A stretch of 64,000 nucleotides of DNA. Origin: Saussurea involucrata (taxonomy: Eukaryota; Streptophyta; Magnoliopsida; Asterales; Asteraceae). The position numbers and the translations under genes were made by a program. The stretch spans positions 75,584,795 through 75,648,794 of the forward strand of contig CM066327.1 in assembly GCA_033807775.1 (NCBI GenBank). Direction: 5' to 3'. This document shows, piece after piece, positions 11,804-24,369 of this stretch. Below the pieces are notes generated by a model that was given only the letters and a program-made list of their open reading frames with translations, did no database searches and was not told the DNA's origin. Every line of letters starts with the position of its first letter. The first letter of the stretch is position 1.

Positions 11804-13470
11804 CATCCACCGACAACCACATCTCAAGTTACCGAACAACAGTATAAGCTACCATAATACAAACAATACCAAAGTCCATTTCTGGCATTTCCACTATTCA
11901 CCTCTCTTCCTTAATAAGAATACCAAGATCACAAATCATCCGCCACCGCCTTGAATGGCATATCTCTACTCTCGAAACCCTTCCTTATCTTTAAATTCAA
12001 TAACCTCCACAACATAGTGAGTTCATATCTTTCATGCATGACGACACAATATTTTAAATCATTTCACACATTTGAACATTCAAAAAGTACAACACCTGAA
12101 AACAACTCGAGTACACATGACCCACACTCTCATAACTTCAATGCCATGCACAACGATCTCAAGAATCGTTCGCACGCAACTTTTTGGTAAAACACAACCT
12201 TGACCAACCAAAACGATGTCATTACAATAGAAACATATTGAATAAAACCTTTCCTATACGACTAGAAAATTTTGGAACGAAATCACTTACACGAAGTAAA
12301 TCAGTCGGCTCCCATACTCATTTATATGATATCAACGTGTCAATACTCATTTTGGTTATAAAAGTTTTGCAGTCAAACGTTTTTCTGATTTTTGCAACGA
12401 AGATTATCTCAACATGAAAAGGGCGATAAAATTCGCAAATCACTAAGTTCAATAATTTTATTATGCAACGTAAATAGGTTTGTCTTTTTCTTTAAACAGG
12501 CGCTTGCACGCGTCGACTTATTTCCAAAACAAGAAATTCGTTAATTACGCATCTACTTTTAATCATGAAAGAGCTCATGTAACATGTTTAAAGACACAAT
12601 GCATGAAACTCGACTTGCAACTGAAAGCTATTCACTCTAACAAGGTCACCCATTGTACCCACACAACTTATCTTTGGCACTCTACTTTTGACCAACGATC
12701 GCTCTCTCGTCCTTGTAATAACTTGTTGTACATGTGTTTCACATCCTACTTGTATGACCACCCCACACAGTTCTCGTCTTGAGCAATGATTTACAATTCA
12801 TACGGTTTCAATCTTTGACCCCGACAAGTCGACAAACCACCAATTTTCTTCACATTCTACTCTTCCAATAATTCAATCCATTCCCGATATATTCTCTCCA
12901 ACATCCTTGCCACTCTACCGTTGTATTGGAGAGTCATAGGCTCACTTCCTTCACCCGATCTTGAGTTAAATCTTTCAAAACCCTAACCCAGTCCTCTTCT
13001 CCTGTCCGAACTGATCGTCACATCAACTCCAAAAATGGGGACTCACTAGAAACTATGAGTTTACCCTTAATCAGTCATTCATCACCTTCGAACCTAAGAC
13101 GTTCTACCTCTAATCGGCTCAAAAACATTCCGAACAACACTTCTTCTAGAATGTAAAACCCCTACATCATAAGCGATCTCTCACAACACATCTACTCTTT
13201 GCTATACATGCAAGGTTAGAACCCACAACATACTACCACACCCAACGGCCTTTTTGACAAGAGAAAATGAGCACCCTCATGCACCTGTAAATTTGCAATT
13301 ACATTAGGCAGATGTAATTTCAATTTTACCTTACATGATAGTCCTCACTACCCCGTCATGAATCTCGATGATCAAGGTTTTCTCAAATAACTTCCTATAT
13401 CTTAGTTGTGTCCCCCTCCACTCCACAATTAAGTTTAGGCTCATCCGATCACCTAAATCCCTTAAACCTT
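11804..13470 (-). other. Decayed internal region of the chromovirus, 5' part
   Basis: This resumes the element interrupted at 4561; the duplicated ACAAC flanks prove the continuity. Reading on the minus strand it should run from the leader into gag and pol, but I cannot identify any protein motif. With 1634-4561 it leaves only about 4.6 kb of interior, so sequence has been lost. Confidence 0.45.
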
Positions 13471-13482
13471 GCTCTGATACCA
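13471..13482 (-). other. Primer binding site, initiator tRNA-Met type
   Basis: The minus strand reads TGGTATCAGAGC, the standard tRNA-Met primer match of plant LTR elements. It sits 2 bp inside the LTR edge at 13485 and fixes the orientation of the chromovirus. Confidence 0.8.
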
Positions 13483-13484
13483 AT

Positions 13485-15019
13485 TGTAACAACCCAACTC
13501 AACCAAAAAAGCATAACCACATTAAAATAAATAACTCGCCGAAACGGCCTCAACATACCATCTCAAACATACGAGTACATCACAAGGTTTGCGGAAATAA
13601 CCTATTACATGGACAACATTTCTAAAGTACTAGGCTTGGCATACTAAATATAACGACTTCCTTCTAGACCAAAACTTCACGCTCACGCCTTCTCCTTGCC
13701 CTTACTAGAGCCTTCTACTAAGCGCTTACCTGAAAATGGTTTAGTTTTTGAATATTGAAGGTTAGACCATGAGGTCTAGTGAGTTCCCTCTAAAAATAAA
13801 CATTCACGCCACATAAAACATTTTAAACAATTTATAAGCATTTATAAACAATTCTCAACTTTAAAACATTTAAACTTTCAAACGCAAGAACTACGCATGT
13901 AAATGGCACACTGAGGTCATGCACACCTATGACAACGTGTCAGTCTCACACTGCCTTAACTGGAACACACCCTCCCTGGCATAAACGGGACACACCCCTG
14001 GTATGAGCACTGGCTGGACACACCCCCGACTTAGCCATAACATGCCCGCTTCCAAATGTATGCATACATAATATCTCAACTTTCTCAAACTAGCAAAACA
14101 TGCAGTTTCATATAAAAGATAAAACATGCAGTTCCATAACATCTCACACGTTTAAAATAGTACATAAGCCAACACATTTTCAGTTAGAAAGACTCACATG
14201 CAGTCCTCACTTAATTCCTTCTCACTTACGCCTGTGTTCCTTAAACCGAACACCTACGATTAAATATAAGAGAATGATAAGTCACCCGATCATCCCTTGA
14301 GATTTACCCTCAACGCTCTCCTAAGACCCCTTTAACTCGCCTCACAAATATCTCGACTACTCACGAAAGTTAAAACCAACAGAGGCCGAAAACAAATTTC
14401 CGGATAACCCATCCGGATTCCATTTCCGGATACCACGTCCGGATAACTCATTTTCGGATACCACGTTCGGATAATTACGGATGTCAAACTTACCCTGACA
14501 CTAGCGATTTTTCGGATAATCGCACTGTGCGATTAGAAAACCCCTTTTCAAGTTTAATCCCCAAACCCAAACGGTTTCAAGCCTTCAAAATCAATAGGTT
14601 TTCATCCAAACCACTTTCATATCATTGACTAAGCATCCATAAACTCATTTCTATCAAAATCCCACCATCGATTAACCCCATTTGTTCCAAAACCTTTTAA
14701 GCATGAAATTCCACCATAATCAGTAATAAGAGTTAGAGAATTTGAGGTTACCTTGATGAATATTGATGTAGAGATCACATCCAATCCAGCACCCTTCTCG
14801 ATTTCCTTGCAATTGCACTCTGATCAATCCTCCAAAATCTCTCTCTCCAGCCTCCATTTTCACTAACAAGATGAAAATAGGGTTTTTAGGGTCTTTTATT
14901 ACTTCCTTTATTGCAAAATGGCCCCTTTCTTTTATTTGCACTTAGACCCTTGAACTTGAGTTTCCATTAAAATTCAACTAAACATCCACTTCCTTTACAA
15001 TAAGATTCCAGTTATTACA
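13485..15019 (-). repeat. 5' LTR of a minus-strand chromovirus
   Basis: It is bounded by TGTAACAACCC at 13485 next to the primer site and by CCAGTTATTACA ending at 15019. The length is about 1535 bp. It contains GGTCTAGTGAGTTCCC near 13777, a phrase shared with the LTR at 1-1633. Repeated CCGGATAACTC/CCGGATACCACG units lie at about 14400-14475. No coding capacity. Confidence 0.65.
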
Positions 15020-15435
15020 TTTACCTTTCAACTTCTAGGAACCCTGAATCATTAACGATACTTTAGTCTTTATTGTTGTCCATTTAAATAGCTTCGAAAA
15101 ACAAAACCATAGTCTCAAGAATCTCCCAAAATCAGAAGAGAAATGAGTGACATGTTGTCAAATGAAGGAAACCCTCGAAAAAAGTCGGATTTTAAAGCAC
15201 TGGACCCCGCTTGTTGTAGTGCCATGTGATAGTTCCCCGTGGAACTATCCCCGAGAGTGAACAAAGACTTTCCTTGCCTTTTTAGCGATCCTGCCATGCT
15301 ATAGTGCCCTATGGAACTATTTATGGGTACTATAGCTAGGCTTATACCGAGGGTTTTTTTAACCGTTCTCGACCATTTTCTTGGTTGTTGCTCGAAATTT
15401 ATTTTGTAAATAACAATAAACTTACGGGTGTTACA
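15020..15435 (-). repeat. End fragment of a second chromovirus LTR
   Basis: CGGGTGTTACA at 15435 reads TGTAACACCCG on the minus strand, the canonical start of many gypsy LTRs. The adjacent sequence to the right reads as a degraded 'GGACAAATTCTGTTTTAAGG' polypurine region. Where this LTR begins is unclear. It contains a twice-repeated phrase with CCATG(T/C)GATAGT/GCTATAGT and TGGAACTAT (15215-15320). Confidence 0.4.
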
Positions 15436-17927
15436 ATTATCGCAACCTTAAAACAGAATTTGTCCTTGAAAGCTACAACCGATCTAACACTTGAACACAT
15501 CACCCTAACAGATTCCCTCAGTTCCCGAACTACACCTGATTATTACCCACAATCAACTAACCTTACCACACGAAATATTCCTGGGCATTGACATTATACC
15601 TTTCCTTTCCCGAAATACATTGCAACTAAAGGAGACATATTAGAGGGTTTAAAAATATGTCACACGATCCCGGGTTCAAGTCCAATATGATGGATCATAA
15701 TTCAATCATCACGAGAGAATAACTATTTGAGGATTAAGTCCCCAAATAATCACAACTTCAAAAGTCGATTGCCTCCCTTCCAAGGAAGGGTCTCTAACAG
15801 AAGCCAATCACAAATTGGGCATCAATTACTTTTTTTTTGCCAAAATTGCCACCACGAGCTCCACGACGATTAACACCACATCAACCTCAAACTCTTGTCC
15901 ATACACCACTCCTAAGTATAAGCACGAAGTGTTTACGATTATATGTAGTACTTTAAATAACAAATTGTATTTACCTCCCAACATTGAGTTACTCTTACCA
16001 TTCTAAAATAGTTCCTGGCCTTGACTACTTACTCCTGTAGCACTCATCGATCACAACTTTATTCTTAAATTCTTCAAGCATCCATCCCTGAAAGTGTGTT
16101 ATACTTCTCTATTGCATTCAAAACTACAATGATTCTTTCATAAACTGATACGATCAAAATGACCATACTCATTTTCAATTCAAGGCACTCATTACAATGA
16201 TAAATTTACCCGGTCGTTAAGGAATTCCACATAAACGATCTCGAACAGTTCACACATTGCCACTATTGTACTAGCACATAGCCCCAACTGCTATAATCAT
16301 CTAAATAAAATACATTTCCACTTAAGGTCTTTTGAATATTTCCAAATACCTCTGTCATCTCGAATGTTCTAATACCTGAACAAATAATTTCCACAAAAAT
16401 TGACGGTAGATATGTTCAGCCATATTTGTCCTCAAAAGGCACAACCGGAAAAGAAAATTTGTTGCCATTTCTTTGACGAAATTTCTTAATGACTAGGTCG
16501 GTATGGTTCATCACACTTCTTGAATCTGTATTCCAAATGGTCACAATGCACACCACAAAAGATTTCCAAACAATTAAACTATCCTGGTCATTGGCTTGAT
16601 ATTATGATTTCCAAATAATTAAACTATGCTTGCAATTATTAAAAGGCTTGTCAAACATAAAATCTTTATTCCAATTTTATGCACGCGTACAAAAGTTCTA
16701 CCATCATTAACAAATGCCACACGCATAAAACCATCCCGAAAGTTGTTTGTTTGTTGTCCAAAAACAAAGGATGCAACAAACGAAACTACGTCAACCAAAA
16801 CACTTCAAACGGGTACGCATACTTACACCATGCATATAAATAAATCCATGCACTATTGTGCAATAAAACGCGTTCGTACCAAAACTCAATGGAAAACTAC
16901 GTAGTTGAACGCCATCGAAATCTTCACCTCTAATTAAAAATGTTGCATAGGATAAATTTCTCAATAAAAATTTATACGCAAACACACGCAATAAAACAAT
17001 ATTATGCATTTTTAAATTGCATCATTGAGCAATAGACGACATGAAATAAAATTCCAATAAAACATAAAGGACATCTATAAAACCGAATGATGTCAAAATT
17101 CTCACCTTCAATGATAAGTCGCATAAGACCAAACTCTCAATAAAATGTTATTAAAATTTTCGATAAATGCAAACTCACGTAATAAAATTCCAATAAAACT
17201 TGCAACAAATGTATGCAATCGAGTGGCTTTGTATATTTAAAATTTGACCTGAATCCTTTTATGTACGTTAAATTATAAATCAAAGTGTGCAACATAACAA
17301 GCATGTGTATTTTGAGTAGAGCATGAAATAATTTATGTACGCTTCAATTTAAAAGTTGTTTCAAAGTACGCCATCAGTCATTTAGGATATCGGAAGAATC
17401 AACATAGGGAAGCTTCCAATTAAACTTCGTATGCAAATTTACACGCAACAAAACAATCTTGAACTTTTAAAAACATGGGCTACACTCTCGGGTATGCCAA
17501 AACATTTTACAAAATTTCGCAACATGACAAATATTAATGACTTGACAAAGCGTGTGGTAACTATGCAATTCATTTTAGATGAATATCCTGCATGCTTTTG
17601 GTCAAGACCCGAAGTCTCAGACCTACGATCGCCAAGTCCACTAGTTTTACTACCGACATTTGAATGCCCAAATATCTTAAGGCGGTAATAGGCATAAACC
17701 GATTAACCTTACAAGTTTTTCCTTAAACAACTGATGATTCAACAGACCTATGATTCAAACTTATTCAATATCTTGTAGGTTTCTCTATGCCCACGTCACA
17801 TGAATACACTGCTAACGTCAAATGAACCTATGAGGGTCACACACATAGAGTATGTATGTGTCGAATTGACCATGATAGTCGTAAACCAAATACATTTGCA
17901 AGTTGTAATGGAAGATAATTATAAAAG
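15436..17927. other. Degenerate repeat-derived DNA, no gene recognised
   Basis: This AT-rich stretch has only short chance ORFs. If 15020-15435 is a 3' LTR, the first part would be its decayed pol on the minus strand, but I cannot confirm a motif. The last 250 bp (about 17670-17927) are the immediate 5' flank of the copia element. Confidence 0.4.
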
Positions 17928-18237
17928 TGTGAAAAATATAATTAAGCTAATTATATAAATTGGACCTAATAATTAATTATTATGTTAATAATTAATTCAA
18001 AAGCCCCCATACATAAAATTAATGTTTACTTTTATAAAGTCCCAAGTATTAATTATTATTAACTAACAATTAATTAAAGGGTTAAGGCCCATATTAGTTT
18101 AAGCTAAACTAAAAAGCGGTCTGGTCCATAATAAGGAAAATGGGATATTTAAACCTAAATTAGGTGTAGGTTACTCATTCAAGCTAATAAAAAAATCACA
18201 AAAATGCTCTCCTGTCCCCTCTCCTTTTGTGCGCCGA

Positions 18238-18269
<32 letters not shown>

Positions 18270-18536
18270 CATATCGATTTTGGTGTGTGTGTCGTTTTGG
18301 TTTATAAGGGCTAGCACTAGAGGGAGCCTACGGTTGTTTCTAGTGTTTCAATCATCTTTCATGTACATTCATCGAGGTAGTTTTCCAAACCCCCTATGGA
18401 TATGTTTTTTGTCCCTATTTACTTTAGTAACGGATCCGGGCTTGTGCGGTTTCGCGGTTATTTTTCTTTATATTTATATGCATGCTTGTGTGTCTGTTTC
18501 CACTACGATCCCATCAAAACCCTTCAGTGGTATCAG
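17928..18536 (+). repeat. 5' LTR of C1 (start approximate)
   Basis: The right edge is fixed by the primer site at 18538. The left edge is a guess at TGTGAAAAATATAATT (17928), because no second LTR is available for comparison. The LTR is AT-rich and includes a (CA)n run. Confidence 0.5.
18241..18269 (+). repeat. (CA)n microsatellite
   Basis: About fourteen CA units inside the C1 LTR. Confidence 0.95.
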
Positions 18537-18537
18537 A

Positions 18538-18549
18538 GCCTCGTTACAA
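18538..18549 (+). other. Primer binding site of C1
   Basis: TGGTATCAGAGC, matching the 3' end of initiator tRNA-Met, one base after the LTR end CCTTCA. Confidence 0.85.
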
Positions 18550-19551
18550 CGTGATAGGGCTTAAAATTGGTACAAAGACAGTAAAAAACGGGAAATAAAA
18601 CTCAAAAAATTTCACCACCGTCGCTGCCGTGCCTCGTCGACGCCGTGTGTGGTGTGCCATGGTTGGCGGAGCTAGTGGGACCCATGGCGGTGTCCTTAGG
18701 GTTTGACCGGGGTTTTCCGTGTGGGCTCATGGAAACCCCATTAGTGGGTCGTACCGAATCCATTTACTTGTTATGTGGTTGATTGTGTTTGTGTTTTATT
18801 TTTCCATTTTATTTGTTTGCTTTATAATTATATGATATAATTGCAGCAAACATTTTTATAAAAAAAAATTGAAACACAATCGTGACTTTTTATCAAAATC
18901 AAACCGATTATCCAAATCTTAAAATTGAGAAATTTTTAATTTTGAAATATAGAGATACCAACTCGAAAAATTGTTTTAAACCGAATTTTAAAACGTTAAC
19001 TTTAAAAGAGTTCGGTAAAACCCGTATGAACAAAAAATATGAGTTTTTCACCTCTCATTTAAAACACTTACCGAACTTACAACAGTCCAATTTTGGTAGG
19101 AGCATTGGCCAATCCGGGTTGGACAAGTGTAGTGTAAGAGAAGGAGCCGAATCGCGAGATCACAATACGTTGTGTATTGTCCGCCTATTCTGATAGTCGT
19201 GACCCGGACGACCGACTTCTGAGTTGTTACTCAAAATAGAAGTTGTGATGTTTTAGTATGGTTGAACTCACTCATGGTATTTATGCTTTCTGTACTGCTC
19301 GTGCAATAAATAGCCTTATGGTGAAGAAGTGAGATTAAAAATGTATTTAAAAGTATTATAACGAAACTCACGAAGGTCTAAGAGTTGTGATGATCACAAT
19401 TGGAAGTTGCCTACCTAAGTAACTATTTTTCATCATTTGTGAATTTCCCAACCATGAGAAATAGTGAAATACGGATCTTAGCTCAATTTTTAAATTTTAT
19501 AGGGTTATTCAAACTTTGAGAATTAATACTGAAATGAATTTTATTCCGTAT
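18550..19551 (+). other. Untranslated leader of C1
   Basis: About 1 kb between the primer site and the gag ATG. It has no long frame, a GC-rich patch at 18615-18700 and otherwise AT-rich DNA. Confidence 0.5.
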
Positions 19552-20640
19552 ATGTCGACTAATCAAGATAACACAAAATCAAAGCTCACCTAGTTTACAC
19601 TCCGATCCATTTTGGAAAAGGAGAAACTCAATGGTCAAAATTTCCTAGAATGGTTCTGATTCCTGAGGGTCGTACTCAGTCATGAGGAAAAGTTCTATGT
19701 ACTCGAGAACACCCCCCCTTCGAAGCACCCCTTCCAGAAATGCTTCTGATAGTGTTCGAGCTGCTTATGATAAGTACCGTCGAGACTCTCTAAGCGTTTT
19801 ATGTCTAATGTTGGTGTCTATGAATCCTGAACTCCTAAAGGAGCACGAGGAGCTATCAACCCGGGAAATGATTACCTCTCTAAGGACCATGTTTGGTCAG
19901 CAGGCAAGGCAGGAAAGGTTTGACACTGTGCGATCATTGCATGCTTGCATGATGTAGGAAGGGGCAGCGGTCAATGCCCATGTCCTTAAAATGAAAGGTA
20001 CATTGACCGTCTAGCTCGATCGGGTTGCTATCTTGGACAACTGTTAGGGGTCGACTTGATCCTTAACTCCATGTCTAAGTTATATGATAACTTTGTGCTC
20101 AATTATCATATGAACGGCTTGGACAAATCCCTCATTGAATTGCATGGAATGCTTAAGATTGTTAAAAGAGGGATCAACACCAAGCTGGAGAAATCCAAGC
20201 CAGTCCTAATGATCAAGGCCAAGGGAGGGGTAACTAAGAAGAAGAGTGTGACTGGAAAAGGAAAGGCGAAAGTTGGAAGTTCCAACAACAACAAGAAGAA
20301 TGAAGGGAAAGATTCCCCTGGATGTTGTTTGCTTTGAGTGCTCTGAAGAGGGGCATTCGAAGAGAAATTGTCCAGTTCTGATTGCGAAGGTAAAAAAGGA
20401 GAAGGCTCAGGGAGCTGGACCTTCAGGTATGTATATCATCGAATTATTCACTTCTGATTATGATTCCTGGGTATTGGATATCGGATGTGGGACTCATATT
20501 TGTTCCTCTTTGAAGGGACTAAGAAGTGAGAGGCAGCTAAGGTCAGGCCAGTTAGAGCTCAAGATGGGCAATGAGACGAGAGTGGATGTTGTGTCTTAGG
20601 GTGATTATGATGTGATCCTTCCCAATGGATTGGTTTTGAA
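19552..20640 (+). pseudogene. Copia gag and start of protease (C1)
   Basis: From the ATG at 19552 the frame opens MSTNQDN and shows the copia gag phrase RSILEKEKLNGQNFLEW, broken by stops (TAG after KLT, TGA after EWF). Later segments sit in shifted frames: LMLVSMNPELLKEHEEL and ARQERFDTVRSLHAC (19800-19950), then DLILNSMSKLYDNFVLNYHMNGLDKSL (20056-20140). A CX2CX4HX4C knuckle (CFECSEEGHSKRNC) lies near 20330-20372. The protease motif reads VLDIGCGTHI near 20472, where the family has D-T-G, so the active-site threonine is lost. The gene is clearly dead. Confidence 0.8.
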
Positions 20641-22731
20641 ACTTAAATGATTGTCTTTACGTTCCCGATATCGTTAGAAGCATTATTTCAGTTGCACACT
20701 TGAGACACAATGGTTTTATGTTAAATTCCTTGACGATAATTCTGTTTCCGCATGTTTGCATGGTATCTTATATTTTATTGGCAAACCTATTAATGGCATT
20801 TATGAAATAGATGTTCGTGGAAGTATCAATTATGAATCAATGTACAATGTGAATGCTAAAAGACTTAAGTAAAACATACTTGTGGCATTGTCGTCTTGGC
20901 CATATAAATAAGAAATGCATTGCCAAGCTCCAAGTGGATGGGATCTTGGAATCAACCGATGATTTATTTGATAAATGTGAATCATGTTTATTAGGCAAGA
21001 TGACCAAAACACCTTTTAAAGGAAAGCCCAATAGGGTAAATGAGTTGTTAGGAGTGATACATACTGATGTATGTGGGCCCTTCAACCCAACTACAAGATA
21101 TGTTCGTTACTACTTCATTACATTTACTAATGACTTCAGTAGATACGAATATGTTTATCTAATGAAACACAAATCTGAAAGCTTTGAGATTTTCAAAGAG
21201 TTTCAGAATGAGGTAGAGAACCAACTTGGCAAGAAGATAAAAGCCCTTCGGTCTGAGGAACATGGTGAATATTTGAGCCAAGAATTCACTGATCATCTTA
21301 GAGAGTGTGGGATAATTTCACAACTCACTCCTCCAAGAACACCACAACATAATGGTGTTTCTGTAAGGAGAAACAATACCTTGTTAGATATGGTTAAATC
21401 CATGATGAGTCATACCAAGTTGCCTAAGAGTTTTTGGGTTTTCAAGAAGAAGACCGACATGGATGGGATCGTGCACACTTTCAAGGCTAGATTGGTAGAA
21501 AAAGCTTTTAATCAAACACATGGTGTTGAATATAATGAAACCTTCTCTCTAGTAGCCATGATCAAATCCATTAGGATATTGCTTGCCATTGATGCATATC
21601 ACGACTATGAGATATGGCAGATGAATGTCAAAACCGCGTTTCTTAACGGAACGCTGAGCGAGGATGTGTACATGGTACAACCAAAAGGTTTTGAGCATCC
21701 CAGGCATCCTAATAAAGTGCGCAAATTGCTAAGGTCCATTTATGGACTTAAGAAAGCATCTCGAAGTTGGAATCTTCGATTTGATGAGAAAATCAACGAA
21801 CTTGGATTCATAAAAAATGAAGATGAACCTTGATAGGGAAATGTTTCGCGACGAATGACTTGGGAGAGGCTGCCTATATCATTGGAATAAAGATCTATCG
21901 GGATAGATCTCAGCGTTTAATTAGATTGAGCCAAAATACATACATTGACAAGGTCTTGAAACGCTTCAAGATGGAGAGTTCCAAGGGAGGAAACTTGCCA
22001 ATGGTACATGGTGAACAATTGAGTAAATCTCAATGTCCTTCCATGAAGGAAGATATGGATCGCATGAAGGGTGTTCCCTATGCTTCGGCATTGGATCCAT
22101 AATGTATGCTATGATATGTACTATACCTGACGTATCTTATGCTTTAAGCATGACTCATAGATATCAGTCAAACCCTGGTGAAGCTCAGTGGGTAGCAGTA
22201 AGGAATATCCTCAAGTAACTGAGAAGGACTAAGGATATGTTCCTGCTATGCGGCGCTATGGAAGGAGATATGTGCATTCAAGGATACTCAGAAGCTAGCT
22301 TTTAAACCGATCATGATGACTTCAGGTCACAATCAGGTTTTGTGTTTACACTGACTAGTGGTGTCGTAAGTTGGAAGAGCTTTAAGCAGAGCACAATCGC
22401 ATATTCGACTACATAATCAGAATATCTGGCTACTTCAGACACCGGGAAAGAGGTCGTGTGGATGAAAAAATTCATCACAAATCTTGGTGTGGTTCCTAGC
22501 ATAAATGGACCCTTCGAGATCTACTGCGACAACGAGGGTACCATAGCTCAAGCAAAGGAACCAATGTCTCATCAGCGGTCCAAGTACATTTTGATAAAAT
22601 ATCACATCATTCGAGAGATGATCAATTGAGAAGATATAAAGGTTTGCAAAGTTCAATCGAAAGATAATCTGGCAGATCCATTCACTAAACATATGAGTAG
22701 AGCAATAACGATGTTCACACTAGCTCTATAG
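20641..22731 (+). pseudogene. Copia pol (integrase, RT, RNase H) with two internal deletions (C1)
   Basis: The integrase zinc region LWHCRLGHINKK with CESCLLGK lies at 20880-21000. The core has IHTDVCGPF, but the second catalytic Asp is Glu (21255-21257) and the third, Glu, is Val (21363-21365). At about 21436-21442 integrase is joined in frame straight to RT (FKKKTDMDG), removing the rest of integrase and the linker. RT keeps QMNVKTAFLNG with Asp to Asn at 21624-21626. A second deletion near 21830 removes the YVDD box, so the text resumes at DLGEAAYIIGIKIYRDRS. RNase H continues to about 22731 with stops. No enzyme activity can remain. Confidence 0.85.
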
Positions 22732-23144
22732 GTTTAATATTTCTGGGTGTTTAAATTGATCCAGTATACGTTTGGAATATTAAGAAATGGAATTATATCT
22801 TTTTGTTATGCATACTGGGTATGATTCATTACACTGATTTCATTGTGTTTTATATTAACATGTTTAAATCCATAAATAATATGATATTATTTAGAATGAT
22901 CCATGGTCGACTGCTACGGGGGACTAGTAACAAACTAAGATCATTGTGAATTCTTGTTATAGTCAAGTTGGGCCAACACAGGGTGCAACTAGAGTCACTT
23001 GCACTTGTAGGTTCAAGTGTTGGATAGACCCGCCTTCAATATCACTTCATAGATCAGCGTCATAAAGTGAGTCTTGAAATGATAAGTTATTCATTTATCG
23101 TTTGACATGAGATGTATATTGGGACCTCAAGCACCAAGAGTGTT
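22732..23144 (+). other. C1 3' untranslated sequence
   Basis: No gene. A purine run, CTACGGGGGACTAG (22914-22927), could be the polypurine tract. A 3' LTR matching 17928-18536 is not visible before the S-old LTR starts at 23145. Confidence 0.4.
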
Positions 23145-24097
23145 TGTTGGTCCCGAAGGGTTATACAAGTTTGTAGAAGGGGGGTGAATAAAACACATAA
23201 TTTTTATCTTTCTAAATTGTTTATTGATATAATCAAACAATTTACAGTTTCTTGCGAAATAAGACTAAGTATAAAACCTAATCTAATCAAACTATGAGAA
23301 TCATACAGGTTTCTTGCACTAGGATAAGAATGAGAGAAGTTAAGAAAAGCTAAGGATAGTTTTTCTTGGCACTAAGAAGTTCATGGAGGACAAGCACTTC
23401 AGAAATGAAGTTGAACTTCCTATTTATGCTAATGCATTAAATGCATGTCAGGAGAACTTTACACGTGGCAACACTTGGTTGGTTGCACGATTCTGACTTT
23501 TGCAAACATGTTGTTGGCCGCTTGGTGAACAGTATAGTGGAAGAGTGGTTTGCACAATTCTGGACAAGGGTATGTCCTTCTGACAAATCGTACAAAATTG
23601 TGCAAGGGGATAAGACAAATATTCCTTGTAGAACAAGCTTCATGATCAACGATCGCTGAGTTGATCTTCTTCAGGGAGGTCTAAGAGAAGGTCAGCTCTC
23701 GCTGAAGTCTTCTACTTGAAACATAGCGTGATTTGGACAAGTCTTGGCTTCGCTGATATCCGCATCAGGTCATGAGTAGACTTCGTCACTTATTCGTCAG
23801 CTTGGTCTTCGATTTCAGCATTGAACACTTTTTCGCGAGTCTTGTCTTCAGGGATCATAAGTAAACATTTATAGAATGAACATGCAACAATCATCAGCAA
23901 GACTGAACAGGCTCAGGTCTCACTGATGTACATTTATCACTAAAGTATAATTTAAGGACAGTTTTCCCATCAGCGATACTGAACAGACTTAGTATCTTTT
24001 CGTTGATGGCAAAACATTAGTACATAATGTTTACTTACAATTTTCACTAAGTGATTCTAAGGGTCATCATCAAATCACTGAAGGGTTTGGGTCAACA
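23145..24097 (-). repeat. 3' LTR of S-old
   Basis: It starts TGTTGGTCCCGAAGGG and ends TTGGGTCAACA on the plus strand, the reverse complement of the S-new LTR ends (TGTTGATCC and GGACCAACA). The length of 953 bp compares with 960 bp in S-new. A G-box (CACGTG near 23463) and TATA-like CATAAATAGG occupy the same relative position as in S-new. Confidence 0.88.
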
Positions 24098-24369
24098 AAA
24101 TCCCCCTATTTGGTGATCACTAAGAAACAAAAGAAAATTGCTAAGTTAAAAACATAAGGATAAAGAGGACTCATAAATACGTGTCCCATTTACTGTTTTC
24201 AGGGATATTTTGAGTACTGATGGAGTAAAGTACTTCATTGAAAATTTTCATTAAACTTCGTAATCAGTTTACAAGGAAAGTTGAAAAAATACAAGTAACT
24301 TGAAATGAAATTAAAAGTACAAACGTTTATAGATAATAAGATAGAAGAATACAAAAGTGGTCCTATCAG
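24098..24369 (-). other. 3' UTR and polypurine tract of S-old
   Basis: Read on the minus strand, CACCAAATAGGGGGATTT abuts the LTR and matches the S-new tract (AAATAGGGGGAGAT). The rest is the untranslated tail of the env-like transcript. Confidence 0.75.

Larger units (their letters stand above)
17928..23144 (+). mobile_element. Collapsed Ty1/copia element (C1), 3' end cut off
   Basis: A 5' LTR, tRNA-Met primer site, gag and pol remnants read in order on the plus strand. The integrase-to-RT interval and the YVDD box are deleted. No 3' LTR is seen before the S-old LTR begins at 23145, so the element was truncated there. Several catalytic residues are substituted. Confidence 0.8.

Noticed and set aside
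14400..14475. CCGGATAAC repeats as a CRISPR-like array
   Set aside because: They are short, imperfect, without regular spacers, and lie inside a plant LTR.
15655..15690. tRNA B-box-like sequence CCCGGGTTCAAGTCC
   Set aside because: There is no A-box at the right distance and no cloverleaf; a decayed SINE or chance match is possible but not supportable.
18241..18269. (CA)n run as a functional site
   Set aside because: It is a simple microsatellite in an LTR; nothing links it to a function.
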